64,000 nt of DNA, from NCBI RefSeq assembly GCF_018139145.2, contig NC_059500.1, positions 31,353,437 to 31,417,436 of the forward strand, read 5' to 3'. The notes under the pieces are model-generated. The model had not been told where the DNA came from. It saw nothing but the letters and a program-made list of their open reading frames with translations, and did no database searches. The DNA comes from Gymnogyps californianus (taxonomy: Eukaryota; Chordata; Aves; Accipitriformes; Cathartidae). Both the position numbers and the translations under genes were made by a program. Positions 36,392 to 51,185 of the stretch are shown one piece after another. Position 1 is the stretch's first letter, and each line of letters starts with the position of its first letter.

Positions 36392-36425
36392 AGGATGAGA
36401 GGTCTTCCAGGATGAGAGGTCCTCC
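36392..36425. repeat. 17-base tandem duplication, one mismatch
   Basis: AGGATGAGAGGTCTTCC at 36392-36408 is followed at once by AGGATGAGAGGTCCTCC. Likely slippage. Confidence 0.88.
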
Positions 36426-39400
36426 AACAAAAGTATCTGCTTAGAAACAAGTGACAACCATGTTCTGCTCCCCTTCTGACTAGGAAATGGAAGTCAGTCT
36501 TTTTTTCTCCCTATAAATATTTAAATTTTCTCTTCCCCACCAGAAGAGAAAAAGTGACATTAAATCCAAAAAGTCAGAGTGAGCTTCCAGGTGATTTCTG
36601 TGCTAATAAGTTCAAACAAACAAAAAAAGAATTCTTTTCTCCTACTTTAAGTTTATTCAAAGATATCAATGAAATATTTTTTTAAATCTCTTTTTGTGAA
36701 AACCAGCTATTTTTAATGAAACCCTAGTTTGTGGATGAAAAATTACTCTTCCCTGCCTGTGTCCATAATGACTAATTGGGCTACTGCAACAGCTTCACAT
36801 GCAGTGGAGGTCCTCTTGTCCTTGGCTGAGCCTCTTTGATATGCTTTGCATAAGCAGCAACACGGCATCAAGCCATCCAGGGGCTTGAGGGTGACCTGTG
36901 ACAAGCCTGTCCCACCAACACTGATCTACAAGCCCTTTTTGTGGCACAGTATTGCCTGCCTTTCCACGCTGGCAGTGAACATGGGGCACAGGTACCTGTC
37001 AGTAGGGGCAGGGGCAGCCTATTGACAGGCAGGGATGCAGGCAGGTGAGAGCTACAGCTGCAGGGAAGTCTGCATGTGCATCTTATTGTTATCTTGAATC
37101 TCCCTAAATGTGCAGCAGTGAGAAAGGTGGCAGCAGGAACCACCTGCGTGTCTGTTGAGGAACACAGTCTGTGCAACTTCACTGTGGTCGGTACCTGGAA
37201 GAGCTCAGCTGAAGGCACAGAAATAGGGGGAGCTGTGCAGCAGCTGCAGCTCTGACTGCAACAGACAGGGCACCTGTGCCTCCTGCTCACTTTTCTGTTT
37301 TGCAGAGAGGCTTCTTCAGTCTTCAGTGCCGCACAGGCAACAGGAGGAGAGTATCCTCCTTGTGTAAAATAGCCTTTAGCTGTCTTGCCTTGCTTATGCT
37401 TTCTATTGCTGTGGTATGACTTGCTGTTCTGTTCCCAGGTTGCCTTATCTTGCAGACAAGGTCCTCTCTCACTGATTAGCACAAGGATTCATTCCTCTTC
37501 ATCCTGCTCCCTTATTTTCAGTGCAAAATGCAAGCTGCCTACTCCTTCAAATAAAGAGATACAGGCTAGAGCAGGATGCCCTGCTCTGCTAGTGAGCTGC
37601 GGATCTGGCTGCGGAGTAAGCTTGCGCTATGATTTTCTCAACTGTGCTTTAATTAATTATCATGCTGCCAGTAGTGCCTGCCAAAGTCAGCTAGCTGTCT
37701 CGCCAGACACATCTTTCAAAATGCAATGCCAGGGGAGAGACATTCCTGCACCCCTTTTGGGGTGGCGGGTAGGGGAGTGTAGTCCAGCTCCCCACTCATT
37801 GGCCATGGGGCTGGTGTGCTGATCAAGTATGGTCCCCCTCGCTGTCCCTCACGTGGCTCCCAAGCCCTGCCTGCAGTAGGTTAAAGATGACGTTGTCTGA
37901 AACTTTTGCAAGGTTACGAAAATGTGCAAGGGCAGGGGGGAGAAGGAGAGAGAAAAGCTCTTGCCTGACTGAAAGCGCTCAGTCCCAGCGGTGCTCAGGC
38001 GCCCACAGGGGCAGGAGCAAGCCCCGGCATCTTGCCAGCAGGGTGCCTGGTGGAGAGACTTCAGCGTCCCCTGCTCTCTCTTGTTCTACTACTGCAATTT
38101 GCTAAACTTGTCTCTCTAACCATGTGAACAGAGCCTTCTCACTCAGGTCCCAGCCTGGCAGTCTGCGTCCCTGCTTGCCAAGGGGAGAGCGAGTAGGACG
38201 AGAGCAATGCACGGCGTCACCAGTGTGGGAAAATGCATGTATCATTTCCGTCTCGAGAAATGTATCAGGGAAGAGAAGCCACTTCTCTGGCCTCTGGGCT
38301 CTCCAGCAAGGGAGAGGATAATCGCATGCTTTCTGCTTTTCCTTTATTTTGCTCCGCAAGGCTGACAGATGGTGTGTGGTGCAGCCAAGGCTGGATTCCA
38401 ACTTGTATCTCCTTCAGTCGCTCGCAACTTACTGAGAACAGATTCCTCCTTGGGCTGACATTTCCATCTCATCCCAAAGGGGATTTGTTTTAATTTTCAT
38501 TTAAAGTTTAGGCTGAGTTAGCATTGCTGCTCTGGGATTTCACAACTGGTAAGTAAAAACTCCCTCCTGGCCCAACACTCTTGCTGTGGACATCCAACCC
38601 AAGTGCTCATGGAGTGAGGGGTGTGCTCCCAAAGGACAGTTCAGCCTGCCTGCAGTCAAAGCACACTCACGCAGTGCCTCCAGGAACTACAGAGGGATCT
38701 TGTAGTGATTTTGTGCTCCTAACTTCTATGTGCATCCATTTTTAGGCCTCATGGAGATTTAAAAGATTTCGAGCAAAGCTTCAACTCAGTGATCTGTCTT
38801 CAAACTATGAACAGGAAACAGGCCAAGTTTGCGTATGCACAGTAAAATTTCCTTGTCTGGGCTATTCTATTTGCCACATGTAAATAACCAATAAATAGTA
38901 TTTATTTCCACCCACTTCTTTCATCATGTTACTTCACTATCTTGACAAGTGTGCTGACACTCTGTAGGAACGTGTACAGCTGCGTTCCCTGTCCCAGAGA
39001 TACTCCTGTCAAAATTAAAACATGGCAACAAAGAGGAGATATAAACAAGAGGGGAAGGGGAGAGGGAGGGCAGGGGCTCCAGCAACAAGAACCCACCATT
39101 TGTCAATCGACCCAAATTACCATGAAAACTATGGGAGGAGCCTGAAAAATGGCAGACCTAATTCCTTGGTCACAGAGGGCTTCAGATCCCATCGACAGGA
39201 TTCTCCAAGTTGGAAAATGACATTTTCCATTTTCCCTGGGGGCCCTTCATTCAGAGAGAGCCTGTGAGGGAAGTATATCAACTTGGCCTTCAGGGCACCA
39301 AATGATGCCATCTGCTCACGGCAGCCACAAATCTGGGGAAGCTTTTTTCTGTTTTTAAAGTCCCAAAGTGCTCAGTCTGGCACTTCTAATGTGAAAGGCA

Positions 39401-42400
39401 CATGCCTGTCACTGGAGGCATTGCCACGCAGCATGCCGGAGAAGAGGCATGTTGCAGCTCTTGCTGGAGTCAAGGGGCACCAGCCCTGGGTGCCAAGGGC
39501 AGCCCCGGAAGCAGAAAACACAACCAGTCCACATCAAGGTCGTCTCCACCAGCCAGAGCACACACAGAGCAGATAGATAGAAATTTGGCTAGTTTGATGG
39601 TTTCTGACACCATCTGCCTCCTGACTCACTCCTTCTGTGCCCCAGTGCTTCCCTGGGGCCGTAGCAGACATCAGTGAGACCCTGATGCTGCTGAGAGGAA
39701 ACCACCGGCAGCAACTCCTGTCCTCTGCAGCTCCTAAGGCCATGTGTAAGCACTTTCCAGACAGAGTAGGAAGCTGAGGCACTAAAGATTGAAATGGCCT
39801 GCCCCAAGGCTGTGTACAAAGTCAGGACCAGAAAGAGACCCAGAGCTCAGATCGCCTTCAGCAGGTCAGGCTCTCCACCCACTGGCCTTCCTAAGGAGCA
39901 TAAAACGAGAATAAATAATGAAAAGCAGGAAAAGTATTTGCTGCCTCCATCTCCTCCAGACGCCAATGATATCAGGCTCTACCAGTGCCTTCGCCTCCTC
40001 CACATTCACATCTCCGAGCGCGTCCTTGAAGTCCATTGGGGAATTTTTGTTTTCATGTCTAGTGGTGAAAAAGTGGTCGTGTGTTTATACGCAAGTCTGC
40101 AGTTGTGTAGATGGTAGGACGCCAAACAAAAATGGCTATTCTTATAAACCTTCCTGTTTACTTACTATGGCAGCTACCTCAGTAAATGTCCCTGTGTTTA
40201 AAGTTATAAAGAGGCCATTCAAGGGATCACTAAAAGGCTTAGAAATCTCCGAGGATCAGACTCCAGGCATGAATTAGGTAATGGTCGTATTAGCATAGCC
40301 TGTTTTTCCGAGGCAGCTGATAACATTGTAACTAAACGAACTATGACATAAATTTGCCCCAGGAAACACACAAAATAGCTCTGTGGGTTGTTTCAAATTA
40401 CTTATCCTGCGGGAATTTTAAGAATTCCTGTTAAATAATTAGAGACATGTGAATTTGATTGCCAATCAGTTTGATGCCATGAGAACTCTGGGAATGCAGC
40501 TTTTTTAAGGAATATTGGTTCCTTTGTTGTTGAGTGAACTTCCTCAAATTTTCTAGGGTCATGATGTTTAAAGTCATTCACATCCTTAGGTATTATTTTA
40601 TATTAGAGTGAGAACTAAGGCTTCCAGGCCCTTGCACATAGGAACATTAAAAAGTTTTTTTGACCTAAAAATCTTGGGAAAATAAAATCAGCCGGAGAAG
40701 TTCCTAGTGCATAGAGTGTTGTGGACTCACACAGCTGAGCTGGGGATGCGGATGCAGTGGAAACTCCCTCCAACAAGCGGGAAGGTCCCAGGAACACATC
40801 TGCTTTGCTGGTGGCAGTGGACCCCCGTGCCAGCCACCCACCAGCCCCCCGGACTGCAGGATGGGCTGAGCTTTTGCTGGGAGGGGAGCACACCATCGGC
40901 TGGGTGCCACCTCCGACAGCACATCCATGCTGCACCAAGGCCTTCATTGCTGGAGCTAGGCTTTTCCTCTCCAGGGAAAAGAAATTATTAACTCTCCACT
41001 GCTGTTTTACGTTTTCCTCCAAGCATTGAGTCTTTCCTGAGGCCATTTTGATGTAAACCTGACAAAATTTTGTTTTGCACAGAATTTCCCACAGACCATA
41101 AAAGGGCCTCAGTCTTCTTGGTGCTCAGCCTTGCCACTCAGCTCCTGCTGGATGCCTCAGCTTGCCTCCAGCCCAGGACCAAACAGCACTTTCCCATCTA
41201 GCAGCTGTAGCACAGGTTGTTATGCAAAAGGTGGTTTCTATCTCTTCCGTGTGCTCAGACTACTGCTAACAGAGATGGCTTTTTCCGAGGACATCTGCAT
41301 TTACCAGTCATGGGCTATTTCTGGAGATGCTGGCTGCGTGATGCTTAGGCAACCGCCAGGACAAAATGCAGGACTCTCTTCGGCAGCAGTCCTGACCTAG
41401 ATGTGATCTTCAATTCAAGTCTTAGCAATGCCACCTAAACCCGTCGTGCGTGCCACTGCAGAAAATGTGAGGAGATGCTGGGAATGGGATGACACTGCCC
41501 TTCCCCACAGAAAAGGTGGGCTCTGCGTGAACCAAGCCTATGCATACCTGTTCCACCACATGGAGAGGCTGTAGTTGAGGTGTAGGGTTGAACTGACAGG
41601 CCTAAGAAGAAGCTGTAGAAAATACACGCAGCGGAAAGAATGAACACTACTCAGTCTAGCTTAAAAACTGCTAAGCTTGCTTTGTTTTGTTTCAAAAGAC
41701 AAATGCTGGGGTATTTTTTATTTGCCTTCTGGTCTTTGAGGTTTAACATTCTCCTCCTCAAACTTCTCTGTGGCCATGAAGGCTAAACATTTACTCTTCT
41801 GTAATGCAAGCTGTGAGTCGTAAGTAATTGCAGGACTGGAAGAGGAGTCTTACATAAACTACCTGCTTCCATGAGACTTGCCCTCATTCCTGAGAGCTTC
41901 AACCCCTTTTAGGATTAGTGAACAGTTCACAAGCTGCCCCTGGTTTTCTCTTGCTTGTTAGGCTACAGTCAGATTTACTGAATAATTTTTTTTGTTATTT
42001 ATTTATGCTTGCCAGCAAACTAGTGGAAAGCCGCCCTCTTGACTCCTTCAACGGTTCATATCGGGATATTGCGGTTTATCATCTCAGCCAAGCAGGGATT
42101 TTGTTGTCGCTGTTGTTGTTTTGGCCTGTGTATTTCTTTTCCTTAACAACCTGGAGAGAAGAAAGCTTTGTAAAACAAAGAATTAGACTCAAAGGAACTT
42201 CCACCTGTGGACATGGAAAAAAACGGTTCCTATGTAAGAGTCTTCCTTTCACAAGAGAGATCTAAAAAAAATTCTTTCCTTGTGTTTTAGGGACATTACA
42301 GGACCCTGATTAGAGGAGAGAACCACCCTGTGAGTTGCTTTGCAGGCAATTGAAGAGGACAGTCGCTGCCCTGTTTGGTTCTGGGCTGTCACCTTTATTC

Positions 42401-45400
42401 CTTCCCAAGATAAAGCAGAGACAGACAACAGAGCAAACAAAGCTAATGGATTAAGGCAAATTTGGGGCTGATTAGGCATGGTAAAGGAAGGAGTCAGTGC
42501 TCCATGGATAATTCACGATGAAACAGCTGCAGGCTTCTCTTTTGAGGCAGTAGAGCTCAGCAAAGTATTTTCAACCTAAATAGTTCTTGGCTTTGAAAAC
42601 TTACGTTATGACTCAATCACAGTATTTTGCAGTTTTGTGCTGAATTAACCAAAAAATGCCAGACAAACTTTTTTTTTCGACACTTTTTAAAGCAAAACAC
42701 TGCTTTTTAAAACTTTCTGGTTTGGAACCTCCTTTCAAATTTGTTCTTAAAAAGTAGAAAAGGAAATGACCACCTAGCTCTTGAAATCAAATTTGAATAT
42801 TGAACATTTTTTGATTTAATGAGTAGTGATTGATCACTGATGGTTTTAATGTGTAGGTGTGTTTGGCCTCAGACAGGTATTTCAGCTGTAAGGTTTTTTT
42901 GTTTCACTGAATCTCCTCCTGCATCCAACTACTTTCCATTCAAATATCCCACGTAAATCCACAAAGACCAATTCAGCTGCTCTGTGCCCTGTGCAAGTGT
43001 CAGTCTCAGAGGTGCTAAGCACCTATAAACTTGGTCCACTTGGCAGGGTAAGACACATATCTCCTTTCCTTTTGCTGGAACAGTACTAGCCAGAGAAGTA
43101 TACTACAAACATGCCAGCTTCCCCGATCCTGGCAGAAAAATATCACTCTTAATGGTAACCCACTGCCATACTTCTTGGTCTGTGTTTTTGGGATCTCTGC
43201 AGAAGATCACTTGTGCTTGTGCAGAGAAACTCAGTATCACAAACGTCATTAATCAGACATGCTCCCAGATATCTGGGACTTGCTGCAGACAGGACACATC
43301 GGGGCTGTTGCTTTTGGACTTGGCCACACTGGCAGGTCTCTGCATACAGATCTATGCATACAGGTGCATGATGCATTCATGGTCTGAATGAATGCTGCAG
43401 GACCAGCCCTTCCAATTTGCCTTGCAGTGCATTAGAACAAAAAGTGGTCGGTTGTCCACTTTCCTATAGAGTGAGGCAAGAACAGGTCTGTATGTATATG
43501 ATCTATTTAGTCTTAAATTTACCTGGACATTTTAAATTTCTGCCTCTGAGCTTCTAATTTCCTTTCCCTTTCCAATTTTCTTCTTTCTGAAGGAAAAAAA
43601 AAACCCATAGCATTTTTAAATGATTTTTTTTGTCGAAAATGAAACATTTCTATCCCCAAAAACTGATTTCCAGAGCTTTAAAATTCCAGAGCATAAATTC
43701 AAAAATCCTGAAACTGAATCTGAAAATGCAAGTACATGAAAAACATAAATGATTTTTCATAATTTGGCATCTGTATAACTGTCAGATTTGCTCTGTCTGG
43801 AAAGGTATTTTCTTCTGGAATAACACACTAGATATAGATAGAGTAAATCAGCTCTAATCAACTACTAGTAACGTTGCAATAGCCAGCAGTGAAGTCTAAG
43901 GTTTCCTTATAGTGAAACAAGACCTTTTACTAGATGGCCTTTTCCCTGGCCAGATGACCCTCCTTCTGCAACGAAGGGTTTACACGTGTGGAAACAAAAT
44001 CTGGTACCTCCTCAAAGAGGAGAATCACTGCTTATCCTGATAGGGTTTGGAAAGGAACAGGCTTATTCCTCCCAGCCCAACCTGTCAGTAGGTTTTGGTC
44101 CTGTTGAAGCACGGGGCTGGGAGCATTGATTGACTTGAGCAGGGGGCAGTATTAGTTTCCTACTGGGGGCCTGCTGAAATATGTCAGTGTGTGTATCTGT
44201 GCCTAGTTATTCCTGCTGCTGCGCTCTCTGACGCTCAGTGAGAAATCCCCTTCCCCAAACTTTTTACCATGGTTGGATGCTGGCATAGAGCGTGAGAGAC
44301 TTACTTACAGCAATGATATATTACCTTACCACCTGTCATCTGATGATCACAGCATGCATTGCAAAAGCTAAGTTTCCAAAACTCTACAGGCTGGGTTGCC
44401 CTAGGCACTGGAGAAAGGAAACGGTTTGGAGGAAGAGGACTCTTGCATCCCAAAACCACATGTGAAATTTACATGGACAAACCCCTAGGAAGGCATGGCC
44501 TCTGGGAATGTGTGGAGTGTGTAACTGCTGATGAATCCAGTACGCAGTGCCTGGAGGCACATATTCCTTTGTGTCAGCTAGCTAACTAGCATTAGTCATG
44601 TGGACTGGTGTATCTGCCAGCCTTCCCTTAAGCATCTGTTCTTGAGGCAAAATTTTGGGCTGGCTAGACAGTGATGTAGCCTGGTCCATCCGCCAGTCCG
44701 TGTTGCTTGTAGCACTCCTGTAACATCCAACCCAAAATTCAAAGTAACAAGGTGTATACACCAGCCCTTGTGAGAAGTGTTGTGAAAAGAGATTCTGAAG
44801 TTCCAGTAACTCCAGGGCCCCATCAACTCTGCAAAAATACAGCAGATTCATGCAGAAGTTTGCTACTTTCTATGCCGAATAATTCTTGCAACCTCTGGAT
44901 AGCACAAAGGAGGCCTCCCATCTACCCGACAGGAATTCAAGCAGGATCAGTTCACTAGCTTTGTGTGTTATGACTGCACAAGCTGGAAAGACTTCTGGCC
45001 TTTTAAAATATTCAGGATATGTGGTCAAACCAGGAGACAGTGTTTTCATGAAAAAACTTTATTTCTTGCTAAAATTAAAAATCCTGCTGAGAATAAAATT
45101 GCATAAATTGTAAATTTAGTTATTAATTTCTTTTTATGACCAGTCCTCTTTTTTTTCAGTCGCTATTCATTCTCACACTGCTACTCAACCTACCAAACAA
45201 ATTGTCAAACTGTACAGCTGAAATAGATGCTGCTAGTGCTCTTCTACTGGTAAGGTCTCATGTGACAAGCCCCTTCTTTCAGCTGTCCTCGTACAGGTGT
45301 GTATTGCATGAATACACCCCTTTTCTAAATCTTTTTCTTGTGTTGATCACCTTTCTGCCGTGTTCTCACTTGAGAACATGGCTTTCTCCTTCAACCCACT

Positions 45401-48400
45401 GAAATCAAACTGGAGCTTAAGGGTCCTTGCACTTGGGTAAACCATCTCAATAAATCACTGCCTAACAATCCATGAGGAGAATCAGGCCTATTCCCCTCTA
45501 GCCTCAAACTTGCTTAAACCCCAGCCTGATGTTTTGTTCCAAGACCTTACACCACCCTTTCTCTCTCTACACTCACACCCACTGGAAAATTAACCTCTTC
45601 CCCAAGGATAGAGAAGGGCAATCTAAGTCCCTTGGGAGTCCAGCGATGACCTTTTTAAAAGTTAGAGGCCTTTCCTGTCTGACACAATGCCCTGGAGGGA
45701 GTACACAGCTGAAATTTCATGAACTGAGCTTGCCTTGCAACCAGCCCAGCCAAGTGATTGCTAAATGCAACTCAACATCCACAGCAGATGCTTATCTACA
45801 ACCTGCAAACACCATCTCTCTGTGGTGAATCTGGGGGTTGGTGCAGCTTTGGGGAGAGGTATTTGATGCAAGGTTGATGTGCACAGCGAGAACTGAAAAC
45901 ACTCCATTGTAAAACTACTCCTTGAACACAGCTGCGGCATGTCCTCACCACCTTCTGAGACTTCTCATTCATTACGTGGGTTTGTGCATTTTGGTTGTAT
46001 TGAGTGTTTGTCTTCACATATGGAAATACAAAAAAAAGAGGGTTTTATGCTGGAAACTAACTTGATCATCTGATACCTTCCCTGTGAAACCTTGTCATGG
46101 ATTTCAAGCAGGGCCTCCGAGGTGCATGAAGCCCTTACACAGAAGTGCCCTGATCCAGCACAGAGTTAGCACACTGAAGCATTTAAGTGCATCCTAACTG
46201 GAAACACATCACCTTCATAAGACTTCGGTTGACTGAAGACCCAGCATACAGTGAGGTCTGCTGAGAAATAAGCAGAAAAAGAGAGTCTAAGTATCATGTC
46301 ATGCATGTTTTTCCCCCTCTCCCCTGGAAAAGGGACAGCACTCACCACTTTAAGCCCCTCCAAGCCCCTGAGTCCCATGGCAAACAGCCAGGATCGCAGC
46401 CCTTCCCACTCACATGTTTAGCCCTGTAAACCCCGAGAGAGTCAACTGGAACCACCCTCTGGGACAAAGATGATGCTGTTGCTATCCCTCCACCTACTCA
46501 AGTCCCTACCACCAACTTTTTGCAGTCGCTTTCTACATTTTTCCCTTGCTCCTTATCCCTCAAGAATACAATTCAGCCCCCAGAAAGTCAAACTCAAGCT
46601 CTAAGAGCGGTTCAGCTAATTCAGCCAGAGGAAAGTTCCAGTTGTTTTTCTTGGATGACATACAGGAGTCAACGAACAAGAAAACAAAACTGGTTTAGGG
46701 CCTGATCCAACTCAGAGAGTGCTCCTACTTCATGCTGTCTGAAAAATGATGTCAAGATATAGATCTCATGCTGTGGCCAAGAGATTTCAAAGTTTCTTAG
46801 AGGAACACTTGACACCCATTTATTTCTAAACTGGCCACCTAAATCCATTAACTATTCTGGGAGAACTTGGCATTAGTAGACAGTATCAAAAGCAGACAAC
46901 AAGCCATTACAGAGGGAACTGTCTGCAGGAAAAGTATGGGAGTTCCTATATGTTCCAGGTTGAGTCTTCAGACATGAGAGTTAAAAATACACACAGTTCT
47001 GTAAGATCCATTACTGGTTTTCCATGCCCTCAGCAAGGAGCCCAAGGACATTTCTGGTACATCAAGTGAGGGCAGGGGAAATACTGAAAAAGGGAAAAAG
47101 AATATGCAGCTCCAATGCACACATCATTAGATATAAAAGATAAAGGAGGAAGCCTCTTGGGGGCTACTGACAAGACAGAGAAAGTTAAAGATAAGGGGGG
47201 TGGGGGTATTCCTATGAATCTGTATCACAAGCAGTGAAATGCAAAAGAAGGAACAAAAATCTCCAGACAGAAGACCATCATTGTGCTACAGAAGTATCCA
47301 AACTGTTGTGAAAAATCAGGAAAGAACAGCATGAATTGGTTAATTATGCAATAGGACATAAACTCCTACCATTCATCCCTAGTGTACAGTTAAGAAAAAG
47401 ACAGTATTACGCAAATTATGAAACATATTGCTAGTCCTGAGCTATTTTAAATTTTCTTCATTATTTACTGAAATTAAATGCAAGCTAAGAAGTTCAGAAA
47501 CATTTCTTAACATGCTTTTGCCTCGGGAAAGGTCACTTGCTGCAGGAGAATTTATTCCAATGGGGATGATCAATACCTTTAACCTGTAGCTCTCTTTCAG
47601 CCATCAGGTTCTCACCATCAGCAAATTGACCATAGACAGCTTATTACACTGCAGATAAAACACAGTTTAAGTCTTAAAGATACTTGAAGCAAGCAATCGC
47701 TGTCCTAAAGCAAGTAATCCCCATTCCTACCTTCAGTTCAGATATCATGTTCAATATTGAGATTGTAAAACTATCTGGAGGAATTTTGTGCCATATCTTT
47801 TCTCAGATGCATCCCCTGCAGGCCTCAGGCATGGGCATTTCAGGTCTGCAGGCAGGAACAGATGTTGCCTGTGAGTCAATACCTTTTTGTGGTGAGCTGT
47901 TAAAGAAATTGTGAGCCCCAAGATCTGAAACACAATTATGCAGTCCTAAAGAGGTGCTAAAAGACTATATGACATGATCCCTGGATGGAGAAAGGAAGGC
48001 ATACAGCAAATCCTAATTTCAAACTTCATCTGAAAGACATCGGTCACTCAAAACCCTGGCACATGGAGATCAGCTAATGTTTGTCATGGACAAAAGATCT
48101 TGTAACAGTTTCTCCCACTCTGGGATCACAAACACCATCAAAAGAGCCTAAACACTTTGCTACGTCTCCGTTTCCTCCCTTGGGTCTTTCATCTGGCAGA
48201 CTCTTCAGGAGACACATTGAGGTCCACAGCACTACACAGCTGAGGATCTTGGCCAGTTGGTATTTCTAGGAGAAGAGCAATCACAGGCATATTCAATGTG
48301 CACTCTTGCACTGCTCCGAAAGCGCACAGCTCCTTGCCAAACACAGCCATGGCAACTCCTTACCAAAAACTCATATGGCCTTGGATTGACTTGCTCCTGA

Positions 48401-51185
48401 ACTGGAGGAGAAAACCCGTGAAACCCAAGACCTGCTCACGGAGCGGTTTGATAAGAAGCTGGGTGTCTGGTGCCTGTGCTCAGGTAACACTGGACCTCAT
48501 GGAGGTTGAAAAACTCTTTCACTATGTGCCAGGGATGTGAAAGTCCTAGAGAGCAGGACCCTGGTCTCAGGCAGCACCTCCAACTTCCAGCCTAGCACAA
48601 CTAGCAGCATCCGGCACACCTCAGGTCAACGCCAGTGCTTGCTAATGGGGTATAAATAAAAGAAAAGAGCTCTGGGATTCATTGACTAGACCTGCAAGGA
48701 AACACTAGGCCACCTCATCTGTGGCATGTTCCGACCAGTTTATTACTCTGTCTCCTCGTTAGTGAAGAGATATCCGTTGGGTGCTAATCCAATAGTCATG
48801 CAGCCTTTCAGGGACAGAGGCAATGTCAGAACAATTTGTCATTTCACGCCCTCTTGTGCTCCTGGGTGGTTTGTTTAGCTTTCAGGCCCCAAGAGCAGTC
48901 CTAAGGACCTGTATATCCTCGGCACATCCTCCTCCTCCTGATGGAGCTTTGCAGGCCCTACAGACACTTAGAAACAAATAAAGACCCTGACACTTGCTTA
49001 CATGCCTTCTCATTCCCTCTGGATGCTCGTGCTAGAGGGAAGTGCCAACATGCCTCTCCAGCACTGTCATCCTTCAGAGGCTTTGCATTGCCACTTCCTC
49101 CACTGTGGCTCTCCTTTTCCAGAGAGTAGCATGCCGCACCCATGTCAGTGACAGCATCCAAAATCTCCCAAAAGATCCTGAACAGGTGATCCATCTTGGT
49201 ACTAAATCCTAGGCTTTTCTTGTCCTGAGTAGCAGAAAAGACAACACAGTGTCATTTTCTTTTAAAAAGTTATATTATTGAGGAAGGATCCTTCTTCTCT
49301 GAAGTCAAGACACTTGTATGTGCCGTGTGAGCAAGTGAGGAGTCCTATTTTCTTCCTTTGTTATTGTCCTCCTTCCCATACCATAGTCAACACCACCAAC
49401 ATGGCTCTTGTAACAGAGCCTGAAACACTCCTAGAAGCAGCACACCTGGGGCTGAGTGGCCCACTGTGAGGACCAGGACCTCCATGCTCACCAGCCACCC
49501 ACGCTCAGGCAGCTAAACTGTTCTCAGGTCTTGGCTACCACAGCAATGCCACAGTATGTACGCAAGCAGGTTGCTTCAGGGCTAATTCAGTCCCGATGAG
49601 TGGATATCATGGCAGTGATGATATACCCTGCAAGACGAAAAGCAGAGTTGAGGAAGGCCTGCCAACAGCAGAGCAGGGCCCCAGCCAAGTATGAGGACAA
49701 GACACCATGTGTTTTGTGCTGCTGCTGCCTCTGGCAGACTCTCTCAGTTGAAGGAACAGGCCAGTCCAGGTCAGCCTGACCTATGAAATTTGCAGCCAAG
49801 GCCATCATGGCCACAGGTGGAGGAGTGGGATTTCCTAACTGCAGAAGAAAAGAAAGCAGAGGCATCTCTTACCAAAAAAAAAATCACTCTGCTGAAGCAT
49901 GGACTGCCTTCTACTTGGCTGTCAGCTCCATAATTGCACAAGCGAAAGAGAGGCGTATGCAATTTCTTATTGTCACAGTGGACAAGCTGTACATTCACTG
50001 GTTTATTTTAACCTATGATTTCCTACCATAGAAGCCCTTCCTGTTCTCTTTTCCCCTTCTTATGCAAACCCATTCTGGCTGAGATGCTCTGGGCATGACA
50101 TAGAATAAGCAGGTGATGAGCTGACTATTAGCCCAAGGGGCGAATTCCCCCATAACTCTTCCAGTGTTAGAGAACAACACTATTTTTCCATTGACGTGAA
50201 TATGCAAGAAACAATCTATAGTGCATAACAAAGGGGCCAGCTACCAAAGCTGTACCTTGCAGTCAATAGTCTGTGAATGCTGTGGGCCTGCAGGTACCAT
50301 ACCAGATCTGCCTATTCTGGGTGGAGTGTTTGGACACCCCAGGAATGTCTAAAATGGTGCTGGATACATGTGTTTAGGAACCTGAATCGCTCTCAAATTC
50401 TCTGTAAGAGTCTGCAACCAAAAATGGTAAAGTCACTATGTGAGAAGACAATCTGACTCCACCCAGGAGAACATCCCACAGCTTGTCATACGTCACTTTC
50501 CAAGAAGAACAGACTCCAGTGCTTTGCTGCAATTTAAAAATAAATCATGAAAGTGTAATCTAAGTAGGCTCCATAGAATTAATATACAATGGAATCGAAA
50601 GTCTTTTAATTCACAGTGAACATCGTCTGATGCTAATTATATTCTTCATTCAGGAGTCTTCAGTCTGAGACAAAGGAAAATTATGATACAAACAGAAAGG
50701 TATTTAATAATGGTCATCTGATAAGGAAATGTATTCTCCAGGCCTTGCTCTTGCTGCATAGCTGGTGTTCAGGGGCCAAAATCATCAGCTCTGGTCAGCA
50801 GTTTTAGGCGTGAGGTAGAACATAGGACCCTTCAGGTATGGGTGAAGAGGGAAAGGGCCTAAAGTCACTGTCTGTGTCCTGAGGTCTTGCTGATGGGGTG
50901 TCTTTTACATGGCTCAGGTTCCCGTGCCAGATGAGCCCCACTCCTACTCCATGAAGGCCTAGGGTCGCATCTCAGTGGTGTAGATCAAAGATCCCAGCTC
51001 TACAGGAGAGACCATGTAGGACCTGGTCCATTAGGGCTATTTCAACTCCTGAAAGAGCAGACGTGCACTCCAACAAGCCTTTCCTAATTGGAAGATAGGA
51101 ACAGCACATGGTAGAAGATCACTGTAGAGCCAAGAGCGGCTTGTTTGCCTTTGCCATGGGCGGCTTGCATGATGCCTCACATGCA

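Larger units (their letters stand above)
33851..51000. other. Intergenic DNA, 5' flank of LPL (proximal part)
   Basis: No coding gene is supported. Open frames up to about 200 codons occur (for example minus 36868-37482) but show no recognisable domain and are interspersed with others of similar quality in all frames. INTS10, the expected upstream neighbour in mammals, was not recognised. Local repeats are listed separately. Confidence 0.6.

Noticed and set aside
36868..37482. 204-codon minus-strand frame rich in Cys and Ser
   Set aside because: No recognisable domain, no support from neighbouring exons, and equal-quality frames on the other strand nearby.
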